Shown here piece after piece: positions 40,665-50,127 of a stretch of 64,000 nucleotides of DNA. Where the stretch lies: the NCBI RefSeq assembly GCF_003019815.1, contig NZ_CP027773.1, positions 2,801,001 to 2,865,000 on the forward strand, read 5' to 3'. The translations under genes and the position numbers were made by a program. The notes under the pieces were generated by a model. That model was not told the DNA's origin. It searched no databases and saw nothing but the letters and a program-made list of their open reading frames with translations. The stretch comes from Variovorax sp. PMC12. GTDB lineage: Bacteria > Pseudomonadota > Gammaproteobacteria > Burkholderiales > Burkholderiaceae_C. Each line of letters opens with the position of its first letter. Positions within the stretch are counted from its first letter, which is position 1.

Positions 40665-41770
40665 CCCTCGCAGCACTGCGCGAGCACTTCGCGCACGAGC
40701 GCGTCGGGCGCGCTGCGAACCACGGCCGAGCCGGGCTTGTCGATCACCACGAAGCGGATTTCGCCGGCTTCCGATTTCTTGTCGACGCGCATCAGCTCCA
40801 GGTAGCGCTCCGCGCCGAGTGCCGGGCCGACGACCGGCAGGCCGGCGCGTTCGATCAGCCGCGTGAGGCGCTCGACGAATGCGGCATCGACGCCGCCCAG
40901 CCGCTGCGACAGATGGGCCGCCATGACCATGCCGCAGCCGACCGCCTCGCCATGCAGCCACTCGCCGTAGCCCAGGCCCGATTCGATGGCATGCCCGAAT
41001 GTGTGGCCGAAATTGAGGATGGCGCGCAGGCCGGTCTCGCGCTCGTCCTGGCCGACGACCAGCGCCTTGATCTCGCAGCTGCGCTTGACGGCATGGGCCA
41101 GCGCGGCCGGGTCGCGCGCGGTCAGCGCCTCGATGTTGGCCTCGATCCAGTCGAAGAAGGCCATGTCGTGGATCGGGCCGTATTTGATGACCTCCGCCAG
41201 CCCCGCGCTGAGCTCGCGCGGCGGCAGCGTCTGGAGCGTGCCCAGGTCGCACACCACGAGCTGCGGCTGGTAGAACGCGCCGATCATGTTCTTGCCGAGC
41301 GGATGGTTGATGGCTGTCTTGCCGCCGACCGAGGAGTCGACCTGCGCCAGCAAGGTGGTCGGCACCTGCACGAACGGCACGCCGCGCATGTAGCTTGCGG
41401 CGGCGAAGCCCGTCATGTCGCCCACCACGCCGCCGCCCAGGGCGAACAGCACGGTCTTGCGGTCGCTGCCGCGGCCCAGCAGTTCGTCGAAGATCAGGTT
41501 CAGCGTCTGCAGGTTCTTGTGCGCTTCGCCGTCGGGCAGCTCGAGCAGGTGCACGGTGCGGAAGCGGCCGGCCAGCGCGGCCTGCAGCGCCTTGGCGTAA
41601 AGCGGCGCCACCGTGGTGTTGCTGACGATCAGTGCGCTGGCCGCGGCCGGCGTGGCGGCAAAGCTCGCGGGGTCGTCCAGCAGGCCGGCGCCGATGAGGA
41701 TCGGGTAGCTGCGGTCGCCGAGCTGGATGTCGACGCGTTCTGGCGGAGCGGAAAGTACGGACAGGGACAT
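40661..41770 (-). CDS. aroB: 3-dehydroquinate synthase AroB
   Basis: AroB turns DAHP into 3-dehydroquinate, step two of the shikimate route, with NAD and a divalent metal. The 369-residue protein shows DRKTVLFALGGGVVGDMTGFAAASYMRG for NAD binding, the substrate loop VDSSVGGKTAINHPLGKNMIGAFYQP, and the metal ligands in LNFGHTFGHAIE and WLHGEAVGCGMV. The start MSLSVLS is chosen; the frame stays open a further 21 codons upstream. It follows aroK by 34 bp. Confidence 0.97.
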   Translation of the reverse strand: MSLSVLSAPPERVDIQLGDRSYPILIGAGLLDDPASFAATPAAASALIVSNTTVAPLYAKALQAALAGRFRTVHLLELPDGEAHKNLQTLNLIFDELLGRGSDRKTVLFALGGGVVGDMTGFAAASYMRGVPFVQVPTTLLAQVDSSVGGKTAINHPLGKNMIGAFYQPQLVVCDLGTLQTLPPRELSAGLAEVIKYGPIHDMAFFDWIEANIEALTARDPAALAHAVKRSCEIKALVVGQDERETGLRAILNFGHTFGHAIESGLGYGEWLHGEAVGCGMVMAAHLSQRLGGVDAAFVERLTRLIERAGLPVVGPALGAERYLELMRVDKKSEAGEIRFVVIDKPGSAVVRSAPDALVREVLAQCCEG

Positions 41771-41804
41771 GGCAGCGAGTTTAGGCGCTGCGGCCGGGGC
41801 CGGC

Positions 41805-42353
41805 TCAGTCGGAGGGCTCTTCCGGGTGGGCACCCGGCTCGACGATCCCGGCCAGCTCCAGCTGCATGACGATGATGTTCACCAGCATGGCGATGGACGG
41901 ACGGCCGGTGTCGACCACGTCGTGCGCCGTGGCCCTGTAGAACGGATCGCGCGCGTCGTGCAGTTCGCGCAGCCGGCCCAGCGGGTCGGCCACCTGCAGC
42001 AAGGGACGCTTGACGTCGTGGCGCAGGCGCCGGAACAGGTCTTCGGGCGAGGAGCGCAGATAGATCACGTGGAAGTGATCGCGCAGCTGCGTGCGGTTGG
42101 CTTCCCGCAGCACCGCGCCGCCGCCGGTGGCCAGCACGCCCTGGGCGTTGGCCGCCAGGTCGGCGATCACGGTTTGTTCGAGGTCCCGGAAGGCGGCCTC
42201 CCCTTCGCGGTCGAAGTAATCACGGATCGAGCAGCCGATGCGGTGCTCGATCACGTGGTCGGTATCGACGAATGGAAGGTTCAGCCGCATCCCCAGGCGC
42301 CGGCCCACTGCGGATTTTCCGGCGCCGGGCAAGCCGACGAGTGCGACCGCCAC
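41805..42353 (-). CDS. aroK: Shikimate kinase AroK
   Basis: Shikimate kinase phosphorylates the 3-OH of shikimate. The 182-residue protein has P-loop GLPGAGKSAVG at about 7-17, the substrate Asp in PFVDTDHVIE, EAAFRDLEQ, the GGG motif LATGGGAVLRE, and the lid Arg in RPLLQV. It follows pilQ by 23 bp and precedes aroB, the usual order in many proteobacteria. The start MAVALVGLPG has an unusually short lead before the P-loop. Confidence 0.96.
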   Translation of the reverse strand: MAVALVGLPGAGKSAVGRRLGMRLNLPFVDTDHVIEHRIGCSIRDYFDREGEAAFRDLEQTVIADLAANAQGVLATGGGAVLREANRTQLRDHFHVIYLRSSPEDLFRRLRHDVKRPLLQVADPLGRLRELHDARDPFYRATAHDVVDTGRPSIAMLVNIIVMQLELAGIVEPGAHPEEPSD

Positions 42354-42376
42354 GCGGTGGCTGCTACGCCCGCGCG

Positions 42377-44548
42377 TCAGCGCGCGGCGTTGCGGTCGGT
42401 AATCATCTTCGGGGTGATAAAGACGAGCATTTCAGTCTTGTTGGCAACGCGTTCGCGCTTGCGGAACAGTGCACCCAGGTAGGGCACTTCACCCAGCACC
42501 GGCACGCGCGATTCGTCATTGGTTTCGGTGAGTTCGAAGATACCACCGATGACGACCGTGCCGCCGTTCTCGACCAGCACTTCGGTCTGCACGTGCTTGG
42601 TGTTGATGGCCGGGCCGGCGGAAGTGTTGACGCCGCGCGCATCCTTGCTCACGTCCAGGGTCAGGATGATGTTGCCCTCGGGCGTGATCTGCGGCGTCAC
42701 TTCCAGCTTCAGCACGGCCTTGCGGAACGAAATGGAGGTCGCGCCGCTGGACGTGGCCTGCTGGTAGGGAATTTCCTCGCCCTGCTCGATCAGCGCCTTG
42801 GTCTGGTCGGCCGTGATCACGCGGGGGCTGGAAACCAGCTTGCCCTTGCCATCGGCTTCGAGCGCGGAGATTTCGAGGTTCAGCATGCGCGAGAAGCTCG
42901 AATTGAAGAGCGAGAACGCGAAGGAACCGGCCGAGTTGCCCGTGCCGCCCGCATCGCCTGCAGGCAGGTTGATGAAGTTGCTGCTGGTCGGCGAGCCGAA
43001 AGTGACGGTCGGGCTCGTGGTGGTCGAGCTCAGCGTCGTGGTGCCGCCGGTCGTCGTGGACGAAGAGGTGGTTCCCCCGCCGGTCACCGAGGGCCAGGTG
43101 CCGAACGAGTTGTTGCGGTTGATCACGCCGCCGCCCAGCTTGACGCCCAGCGACTTGCCGAAGGTGTCGGAAGCTTCGACGATCCGGGCTTCGATCAGCA
43201 CCTGCCGCACCGGGATGTCCAGCTTCTGGATGAGGTCGGCGATCTGCGCGAGCCGCGACGGGATGTCCGACACGAACAACTGGTTCGTGCGGGATTCCGC
43301 GATCACGCTGCCACGGGGGCTCAGGATACGGGTGGTGGTACCACCACCGCCCCCGCCACCGCCGGAGGCGCCCGTGCCGGTCAGGCCTTGCGCAATGGCA
43401 ATGGCCTTGGTGTAGTTGAGCTGGAACGACTGGGTCCGCAGCGGCTCCAGGTTCTCGATCGTGGCCTTGGCCTCGAATTCGAGCTTTTCCTTGGCGTTGA
43501 TCTCATCCTTGGGCGCGATCCACAGCACGCTGCCGTTCTTGCGCATGCCCAGGTTCTTCGCCTGCATGATGATGTCGAGCGCCTGGTCCCAGGGCACGTC
43601 CTTCAGGCGCAGCGTCAGGGCGCCGGTCACCGAGTCGGAGGTCACGATGTTGAAGTTCGTGAAGTCGGCGATCACCTGCAGGAGCGAACGGATCTCGATG
43701 TTCTGGAAGTTCAGCGAGAGCTTTTCGCCGTTGTAGCCGACGCCCTGGGTCAGCTTGGTCGGATCGACCTTGCGGGCCCGCATCTCGACCACGAACTGGT
43801 TTTCGCTCTGGTAGGCGCTGTGCTCCCAGTCGCCCTTGGCCTCGATGGTCATGCGCACGCGGTCGCCGGCCTGTTGCGAGGTGATCAGCTGCACCGGGGT
43901 ACCGAAGTCCGCCACGTCGAGGCGGCGGCGCAGGCCTTCGGGCAAGGTCGACTTGGTGAACTCGACGACGAGGTTCTTGCCCTGCTGCTTGACGTCGACG
44001 CCGACCTGGTTGTTCGGCAGATCGACGATCACTCGGCCGGTGTTGTCGGAGCCGAGGCGGAAGTCGACATCGCGCAGCGGCAGGGTGTCGCGGTTGCGGT
44101 TCTCGGCGAAGGTGGTGGCGGCGGACACGGCAAGCGCCGTACCGGCCACGGGCTCGAGCACGACCAGCAGCGACTTGCCCTGGATTTCGGCCTTGTAGGC
44201 GGTTGCCTGCTTCAGGTTCAGCACCACGCGGCTGCGGTCGCCGGCCTGGACCACGTTGACCGAGCGCAGGTTGCCCTGGTTCACTTCGATGGCGGAGCGT
44301 CCGATGGCGTTCGTGACGCCCGGGAAATCAAGCGCGATGCGTGCAGGCGTCTGAACGGCGAATCCCGCCGGAACCGCGGCGAGCGGCTGCGCGAGATCGA
44401 TGCGGATCACTTCCGCGCCGGATTGCGTCGAGCTGGTGACGGATTCGATCGCGTTCTGCGCATGGGCCACGGCCCAGGCGCCCAAGGTCAGCAGACCCAG
44501 CCCGGCAGCGCGCAGCCACTGTGCCATCGTTGATTTTTTCTGGTTCAT
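42377..44548 (-). CDS. pilQ: Type IV pilus secretin PilQ
   Basis: PilQ is the outer-membrane ring through which the type IV pilus passes. The 723-residue protein has a signal peptide (cleavage near AVAHA, residue 30) and two AMIN domains in the first 300 residues. An N0/N1 (STN and secretin-N) region includes NFQNIEIRSLLQVIADFTNFNIV. The secretin domain has the family motif VPVLGEVPYLGALFRKR near the end. A Gly/Thr-rich stretch near residue 405 and a Ser/Thr-rich loop near 510-540 are low complexity. The start overlaps pilP by 4 bp. Confidence 0.96.
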   Translation of the reverse strand: MNQKKSTMAQWLRAAGLGLLTLGAWAVAHAQNAIESVTSSTQSGAEVIRIDLAQPLAAVPAGFAVQTPARIALDFPGVTNAIGRSAIEVNQGNLRSVNVVQAGDRSRVVLNLKQATAYKAEIQGKSLLVVLEPVAGTALAVSAATTFAENRNRDTLPLRDVDFRLGSDNTGRVIVDLPNNQVGVDVKQQGKNLVVEFTKSTLPEGLRRRLDVADFGTPVQLITSQQAGDRVRMTIEAKGDWEHSAYQSENQFVVEMRARKVDPTKLTQGVGYNGEKLSLNFQNIEIRSLLQVIADFTNFNIVTSDSVTGALTLRLKDVPWDQALDIIMQAKNLGMRKNGSVLWIAPKDEINAKEKLEFEAKATIENLEPLRTQSFQLNYTKAIAIAQGLTGTGASGGGGGGGGTTTRILSPRGSVIAESRTNQLFVSDIPSRLAQIADLIQKLDIPVRQVLIEARIVEASDTFGKSLGVKLGGGVINRNNSFGTWPSVTGGGTTSSSTTTGGTTTLSSTTTSPTVTFGSPTSSNFINLPAGDAGGTGNSAGSFAFSLFNSSFSRMLNLEISALEADGKGKLVSSPRVITADQTKALIEQGEEIPYQQATSSGATSISFRKAVLKLEVTPQITPEGNIILTLDVSKDARGVNTSAGPAINTKHVQTEVLVENGGTVVIGGIFELTETNDESRVPVLGEVPYLGALFRKRERVANKTEMLVFITPKMITDRNAAR

Positions 44549-45084
44549 TTCGCACTCTCTTGCAACTGCAGCGTGGCTACGCGTTCGATCCATTCACCGG
44601 CGGCGTCCTGCACGATTTCGCGCAAGGCCACTTCGGTTTCGTTGATACGGGTGATGCGCCCGTAGTTGAGCCCCAGGTATTCGCCGACGCGCACCTTGTA
44701 GAGCAGCTTGTCGACACGCACCAGCGCCACCGGCTGGCCGTTGCGGTTCATGCTGCCGACCATCGCCATGGCGTCGAGCGGGAAGGCTTCGAGCGCTTCC
44801 TTGCGGCGCGCCAGCTCGGGCGCGATCAGCTCCGAGGTGCTCGGCTGGTTCGATTCGCGGCGCAGCGCCTGCGTGAGCTTCAACATGTTGAACGGCTCGA
44901 ACGAGGAAGCTTCGGTGTAGGTCTGCGGCGTGAACTTCTTGGGCTCCGTGATGCGGGGCACCGAGGGCTTCACCTGGGCGCGCTGCTCGGCCATCCAGCG
45001 CTGCAGGTCTTCCTGGTCGGAATCGCAGGCGCTGAGGCCCGCGGCGACCAGCATGACCCCTATGACTTTGGTGGCGACTTTCAT
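44545..45084 (-). CDS. pilP: Type IV pilus inner-membrane lipoprotein PilP
   Basis: This 179-residue lipoprotein has lipobox GLSAC with C20, followed by DSDQEDLQRWMAEQRAQVKPS. The C-terminal beta-sandwich domain reads ALVRVDKLLYKVRVGEYLGLNYGRITRINETEVALREIV, typical of PilP. PilP links the PilNO inner-membrane complex to PilQ. It overlaps both pilO and pilQ by 4 bp. Confidence 0.95.
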   Translation of the reverse strand: MKVATKVIGVMLVAAGLSACDSDQEDLQRWMAEQRAQVKPSVPRITEPKKFTPQTYTEASSFEPFNMLKLTQALRRESNQPSTSELIAPELARRKEALEAFPLDAMAMVGSMNRNGQPVALVRVDKLLYKVRVGEYLGLNYGRITRINETEVALREIVQDAAGEWIERVATLQLQESAK

Positions 45085-45758
45085 TTCTTCGCCTTCGGTG
45101 CTGCAGCGCGCTTCTGGGCAGCCCGCTCGTCATCGTCGAGATAGCGGAAGGTGCGCGCCGTGGCGTCCATCGTCAGCGTGTCCTTGTCCTTCAGCGGGGT
45201 GATCGTCACGCCGTTGAGCGTCACGATGCGCGAGAGGCCGGCGACGTCGGCCACGAAGGCGCCCATGTCGTGGTACTTGCCGGTGACGCGGACCGCGATC
45301 GGCAATTCGGCGTAGTAGTCCTTGACCACCACCTGCCCGGGCCGGAACAGCTCGAACTGCAGGCTGCGGCCAAGCCCGGCCTGGTTGATGTCCGAGAGCA
45401 GCGCATCCATTTCCGCCTTGCTGGGCAGCTGCTTCTCGAGCAGGGTCACGTACTGCTGCACCTGCTCGCGCTGCTTCTTCAGCAGGTCGAGGTTGGCGGC
45501 CTGCGCGACCTTCTTCTGATAGTCGGCCTTGAGCGTGACTTCCTTGTTGCGCTCGGCTTCGAGTTCGTCGTTCGAATTGGTCAGCCAGACGAACCACAGG
45601 GCCACCAGCACCAGTGCGGTCACCGCCAAGCACAGCGCATAGCGCGGTATGGCCGGCCACACGGAGGGGTCGTTCGGATTGAGCCCGCGGAACTGCTCGC
45701 TGAAACGCTGCAATGCAGCGCCGACATCCACTTTGGGTAAGGATCGTTTGCTTGCCAT
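45081..45758 (-). CDS. pilO: Type IV pilus assembly protein PilO
   Basis: This 225-residue bitopic protein has one helix at about 42-62 (YALCLAVTALVLVALWFVWL), a periplasmic coiled coil (NDELEAERNKEVTLKADYQKKVAQAANLD) and a ferredoxin-like C-terminal domain with ELPIAVRVTGKYHDMGAFVADVAGLSRIVTL. It pairs with PilN in the alignment complex. It lies 6 bp after pilN. Confidence 0.95.
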   Translation of the reverse strand: MASKRSLPKVDVGAALQRFSEQFRGLNPNDPSVWPAIPRYALCLAVTALVLVALWFVWLTNSNDELEAERNKEVTLKADYQKKVAQAANLDLLKKQREQVQQYVTLLEKQLPSKAEMDALLSDINQAGLGRSLQFELFRPGQVVVKDYYAELPIAVRVTGKYHDMGAFVADVAGLSRIVTLNGVTITPLKDKDTLTMDATARTFRYLDDDERAAQKRAAAPKAKK

Positions 45759-45764
45759 GATCGG

Positions 45765-46388
45765 TTACCCCTTGGATTGCGCCGCGGCGGGCGTCAACGC
45801 CTTGTCGGCGGCTTCCTTCTGGGCGTCGGTGGGCCGCTTCAGGCCGATGCGCATCGTGAAGTTGGCGACGCGTCGCTGGTCACGCTGGCTCAGGTTGACG
45901 TTCGCCGAAGTGATTTCGACCAGTTCCGGCTTCACGAGCCAGGGGCTGTTGTTGCCCAGGTTGCGCAGCAGTTCGGACACCCGCTCGTTCGACTGCGCCA
46001 TGCCTTGCAGCGTGACGGTCTGGTTGTCCTGCTTCATGCTGGTCAGGTAGACGCCGTCGGGCAACTGCCGCACCAGTTCGTTGAAAAGGTGGACCGGAAG
46101 ATTCCGGTCGCCCTGGAGGTCTTCGACCGCCTGCTGGCGTGCGCGCAGGGCCGCGATTTCTTCCTGCAATGTCGAGATTTCCTTGATCTCGACTTCGAGC
46201 TTCTTGATCTCCGCCTGGAGAAAGCTGTTCTTCGATTGCTGGGCGGAAATCTGGGCTTCGTACCAGAGGTATCCCAGCACGGAAATCAGTACACCCAGAA
46301 GAGCCGCGGCGCCCAGGGTTCCATAGAACGCCTCGCGCCGCCGCTTGCGGGCGGCTTCGCGGTGCGGGAGCAGATTGATCAGGATCAC
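45765..46388 (-). CDS. pilN: Type IV pilus assembly protein PilN (GTG start)
   Basis: This 207-residue protein begins ILINLLPHREAARKRRREAF, the PilN cytoplasmic tail that binds PilM. One membrane helix (about 23-43), a coiled coil and a periplasmic fold follow, including VHLFNELVRQLPDGVYLTSM. The start is GTG at 46388, overlapping the pilM TGA (GTGA). The longer open frame upstream lies inside pilM and lacks family character. Confidence 0.94.
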   Translation of the reverse strand: MILINLLPHREAARKRRREAFYGTLGAAALLGVLISVLGYLWYEAQISAQQSKNSFLQAEIKKLEVEIKEISTLQEEIAALRARQQAVEDLQGDRNLPVHLFNELVRQLPDGVYLTSMKQDNQTVTLQGMAQSNERVSELLRNLGNNSPWLVKPELVEITSANVNLSQRDQRRVANFTMRIGLKRPTDAQKEAADKALTPAAAQSKG

Positions 46389-47464
46389 TGCAGAAATCTC
46401 CGCATGGCCAGCCCGCACGAGGTGAGGTAGGAAGGTGCTTCGCGCCGCACCTTCTTCTCCCGGATGTTCGGGCCGAAGTCCATGCCGTCGAAGGGATTCA
46501 CCAGGGAACAGGCGAACGAGGTCTGGCGCGTCACCGCGTTGGTCAGCCCGGGCAGCGACGAGGAGCCGCCCGCCAGCAACACATAGTCCACGCGGTTATG
46601 CGGCGTGCTGGTGAAGAAGAACTGCAGCGCACGCGCGATTTCCTGGGCGATGCTTTCCACGAAGGGCTTGAGCACGCCGGAGCCGTAGTCGTCGGGCAGG
46701 TCGCCGCTGCGCTTCTTGGCCTCGGCCTCTTCCGCGGAAAAACCGTACTGCCGGACGATCAGCTGGGTCAGCTGGGCGCCGCCGAATGCCTGGTCGCGGT
46801 CGTACAGCACTTCCTGATTGCGCAGCACCTGCATGCTGGTGGTGAAAGCGCCCACTTCGAAAAGCGCGACGACGGCGTCGACGCCCTTGCCGGGCAATTG
46901 CTCGATCAGCCGGGCGGTCGCCAGGCGCGATGCATAGGACTCGACGTCCAGGATCATCGCCTTCAGACCCGCCGCTTCGGCCAGGCCTTCGCGATCCTGG
47001 ACCTTCTCCTTGCGGGAAGCCGCAATCAGTACTTCCACGTCGCCGGCCGAAGTCGCACTCGGGCCGGTCACGCAGAAGTCGAGGCTCACCTCATCCAGGG
47101 AGAACGGGATGTACTGATTGGCTTCCGACTCGACCTGAATCTCGAGCTCCTGCTCGCTCATGCCGCCGGGAAGAATGATCTTCTTGGTGATCACCGCGGA
47201 AGGGGGCAGGGCGAGCGCCACGTTGCGCGTGCGCGTGCCGCTCTTGCGGACGACGCGGCGCACGGCTTCGGCCACTTCGTCGAATTTCTCGACGTTGCCG
47301 TCGGTGATCCAGCCACGCTCCAGGGGCTCGATGGCACAGCGTTCCAGGACCAGCTTGCCGCTGGCCTCACGGCCGAGCTCGACCAGCTTGACGCTGGACG
47401 AACTGACGTCCAACCCCAGCAGGGGAGCGTTCTGACGACGAAACAATGATCCAAGAGAAGCCAA
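46385..47464 (-). CDS. pilM: Type IV pilus actin-like ATPase PilM (probable TTG start)
   Basis: PilM is a cytoplasmic FtsA-like protein that binds ATP and the PilN tail. The product of about 359 residues shows PLLGLDVSSSSVKLVELGR, then EIQVESEANQYIPFSLDEVSLDF, VALFEVGAFTTSMQVL and VLLAGGSSSLPGLTNAV. No ATG fits the family start; TTG at 47464 gives (M)ASLGSLFRRQNAPLLG, which matches PilM N-termini. A distant upstream ATG would add a non-homologous leader. It heads the pil operon and diverges from mrcA. Confidence 0.93.
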   Translation of the reverse strand: MASLGSLFRRQNAPLLGLDVSSSSVKLVELGREASGKLVLERCAIEPLERGWITDGNVEKFDEVAEAVRRVVRKSGTRTRNVALALPPSAVITKKIILPGGMSEQELEIQVESEANQYIPFSLDEVSLDFCVTGPSATSAGDVEVLIAASRKEKVQDREGLAEAAGLKAMILDVESYASRLATARLIEQLPGKGVDAVVALFEVGAFTTSMQVLRNQEVLYDRDQAFGGAQLTQLIVRQYGFSAEEAEAKKRSGDLPDDYGSGVLKPFVESIAQEIARALQFFFTSTPHNRVDYVLLAGGSSSLPGLTNAVTRQTSFACSLVNPFDGMDFGPNIREKKVRREAPSYLTSCGLAMRRFLQ

Positions 47465-47674
47465 GTGAGGTCCCTTTTCCCCTGTATTTGTAACCAATGG
47501 AAAAACTTGCGTTCGGTTGCATGCTAGCAGCAGGCGTAGCGGCAACCAAGCGACGCCAGGGGGCAAAGTTCCGGAGCGTTGTCAAAAGCTGACGGCAAAG
47601 CCGCATTCTGTAACTTTTGAATTAGCGCGTCGCGAGGGTAACAAAGATCGGATGGTTCGAAGGGAGCGGCTTTT

Positions 47675-47680
47675 TATAAT
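47675..47680 (+). promoter_or_regulatory. -10 box of the mrcA promoter
   Basis: A perfect TATAAT lies 23 bp before the chosen mrcA ATG. No good -35 is visible at 16-18 bp upstream, so the promoter may need an activator. Transcription would begin near 47687, giving a leader of only about 17 bases without a Shine-Dalgarno. This excludes an upstream in-frame GTG at 47686 as the start. Confidence 0.5.
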
Positions 47681-47703
47681 GTCGGGTGACTCCCCGGCCC
47701 TCC

Positions 47704-50115
47704 ATGCAAGAAAAAACTTCAAGCCCCACAGGGCCAGCCAAGACCCCTCCCCCCAAACGCCCAGCCTGGCTGAGATGGCTGCTGCGCCTGTTCTTCTGGG
47801 GATTCGGCATTGCCGCGGCCGGCGTGCTGTCGGTCCTGTGCGTGGTGGCGGTGGCCCTGGCGGTCGCGTATCCCAACCTGCCGGACATCAGCGAGCTGTC
47901 GGACTATCGGCCCAAGCTGCCGCTGCGGGTGTTCTCGGCGGAAGGCACGCTGATCGGGGAATTCGGGGAAGAGCGCCGCAACCTGACGCCCATCTCCGCC
48001 ATTCCCAAGGTCGTGAAAGACGCCGTGCTGGCCGCCGAAGACTCGCGCTTCTATGACCACGGCGGCGTGGACTACAAGGGCATGGTGCGCGCCGGCCTGG
48101 CCAACCTGAACCGGGTGAAGAGCCAGGGCGCATCGACCATCACCATGCAGGTCGCGCGCAACGTCTACCTGAGCTCCGAAAAGACGCTGACCCGCAAGGT
48201 CTACGAAGTGCTCCTGACCTTCAAGCTGGAGCACCTGCTGACCAAGGACCAGATCTTCGAGATCTACCTGAACCAGATCTACCTCGGCAACCGCGCCTAT
48301 GGCTTTGCCGCCGCGTCCGAAGCGTATTTCGGCAAGCCCCTGCAGGAACTCACGATCGCCCAGGCCGCCATGCTGGCCGGCCTGCCGAAGGCGCCTGGCG
48401 CGAACAACCCGGTGAACAACCCGCAGCGCGCGCGCGGCCGTCAGTTCTACGTGATCGACCGCATGCAGGAGGCCGGCTTCATCACCGCCGAACAGGCGGC
48501 CGAGGCCAAGAAGGAAGAGCTGCACCTGCGCGACGCCGCCGACCCGAACCGCCTGCATGCCGAATACGTGGCAGAGACGGTGCGCCAGCTGATGTACGCG
48601 CAATACGGCGACAGCACCTACACGCGCGGCCTCAAGGTCTACACCTCGCTGGTGGCGGCCGACCAGGCTGCCGCCTACAAGGCGCTGCGCAAGGGCATCA
48701 TGGATTACGAGCGCCGCCAGATCTATCGCGGACCCGAGAAGTTCGTCGACCTGCCCGCCGACGCCAAGGACCTCGACGAAGCGGTGGACGACGCGCTCAG
48801 CGACCACCCCGACAACGGCGACGTGATGGCCGCCGTGGTGCTCAAGGCCACGCCCAAGCAGATCGACGCGGTGCGCGCCAACGGCGACGCAGTGCAGATC
48901 ACCGGCGAAGGGCTCAAGCCCGCGCAGTCCGGCCTCTCCGACAAGGCGCCGCCCAACATCAAGATCCGTCGCGGCGCGGTCATCCGCGTGGTGAAGACGC
49001 CCAAGAACACCTGGGAAATCACCCAGCTGCCCGAAGTGGAAGGCGCCTTCGTCGCCATGGATCCGCGCGACGGCGCCATCAAGGCGCTGGTCGGCGGCTT
49101 CGATTTCGGCAAGAACAAGTTCAACCACGTGACCCAGGCCTGGCGCCAGCCGGGTTCGAGCTTCAAGCCGTTCATCTATTCGGCGGCGCTCGAAAAGGGC
49201 TTCACCCCCGCCACCGTCATCAACGACGGCCCGCTGTTCTTCGACGCGGGCACCACCGGCGGCCAGCCCTGGGAGCCCAAGAACTACGGCGGCGGCTACG
49301 ACGGCCCGATGTCGATGCGCACCGCGCTCATGAAGTCGAAGAACCTCGTGTCGATCCGCATCCTGCAGTCCATCGGCACGCGCTACGCCCAGGAGTGGAT
49401 CACCAACTTCGGCTTCGACAAGGACAAGCACCCCGCCTACCTGCCGATGGCGCTGGGCGCGGGCTCGGTCACGCCGATGCAGATGGCGGTGGGCTACTCG
49501 GTGTTCGCCAACGGCGGCTACCGCGTCAACCCCTACCTCGTGACCCGCATCACCGACCACAAGGACAAGGTGCTGGTCGACAAGCAGCCGCCGCTGCTCA
49601 ACGAGTCGCTGCGCGCCATTCCACAGCGCAATGCATTCATCATGGACACGCTGCTGCAGTCGGTGGCGCGCGCCGGCACCGCCGCCAAGGCGCAGGCCAT
49701 GCTCAAGCGGCCCGACCTCTACGGCAAGACCGGCACCACCAACGACTCCCTCGACGCCTGGTTCGCCGGCTTCCAGCCGACCATGACCGCCATCTCGTGG
49801 ATCGGCTACGACACGCCCCGCAACCTGGGCGACCGCGAGACTGGCGGAGGCCTGAGCCTGCCGATCTGGATCAACTACATGGAAACCGCCATCAAGGGCG
49901 TGCCGGTGACCGACATCGCGACGGCACCGCCCTCCGGCATCGTGAACGTGGGTGGCGAGTGGTACTACGACGACTACGCACCGGGACGTGGCGTGGCATC
50001 GCTCGGCGTGGAAGCCGCGCCCGTGGCACCGGTCGAAGCCCTGACCGGCGCGCCGGTCAGCCCGCCGGCCCCGCCCGAGGAACGCAGCCGCATCCTCGAT
50101 CTCTTCAGGAACTGA
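47704..50115 (+). CDS. mrcA: Penicillin-binding protein 1A (bifunctional transglycosylase/transpeptidase)
   Basis: This 803-residue class A PBP has a Pro-rich cytoplasmic tail, a membrane helix at about 27-55 and a GT51 transglycosylase domain. Catalytic E112 is in AAEDSRFYDHGG, and QGASTITMQVARN and the later LNQIYLG motifs are present. An OB-like insert and a transpeptidase domain follow, with nucleophile S485 in PGSSFKPF and K675-T-G in YGKTGTTND. The C-terminal tail is Pro-rich. It faces pilM across a 239-bp divergent region, a pairing common in proteobacteria. Confidence 0.97.
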   Translation: MQEKTSSPTGPAKTPPPKRPAWLRWLLRLFFWGFGIAAAGVLSVLCVVAVALAVAYPNLPDISELSDYRPKLPLRVFSAEGTLIGEFGEERRNLTPISAIPKVVKDAVLAAEDSRFYDHGGVDYKGMVRAGLANLNRVKSQGASTITMQVARNVYLSSEKTLTRKVYEVLLTFKLEHLLTKDQIFEIYLNQIYLGNRAYGFAAASEAYFGKPLQELTIAQAAMLAGLPKAPGANNPVNNPQRARGRQFYVIDRMQEAGFITAEQAAEAKKEELHLRDAADPNRLHAEYVAETVRQLMYAQYGDSTYTRGLKVYTSLVAADQAAAYKALRKGIMDYERRQIYRGPEKFVDLPADAKDLDEAVDDALSDHPDNGDVMAAVVLKATPKQIDAVRANGDAVQITGEGLKPAQSGLSDKAPPNIKIRRGAVIRVVKTPKNTWEITQLPEVEGAFVAMDPRDGAIKALVGGFDFGKNKFNHVTQAWRQPGSSFKPFIYSAALEKGFTPATVINDGPLFFDAGTTGGQPWEPKNYGGGYDGPMSMRTALMKSKNLVSIRILQSIGTRYAQEWITNFGFDKDKHPAYLPMALGAGSVTPMQMAVGYSVFANGGYRVNPYLVTRITDHKDKVLVDKQPPLLNESLRAIPQRNAFIMDTLLQSVARAGTAAKAQAMLKRPDLYGKTGTTNDSLDAWFAGFQPTMTAISWIGYDTPRNLGDRETGGGLSLPIWINYMETAIKGVPVTDIATAPPSGIVNVGGEWYYDDYAPGRGVASLGVEAAPVAPVEALTGAPVSPPAPPEERSRILDLFRN

Positions 50116-50127
50116 CGCGGCGGCGGA

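Noticed and set aside
43331..43348. Perfect 18-bp palindrome GGTGGTGGTACCACCACC in pilQ
   Set aside because: It encodes adjacent Gly and Thr runs (on the minus strand GGT and ACC codons), so a low-complexity linker explains it without a regulatory role.
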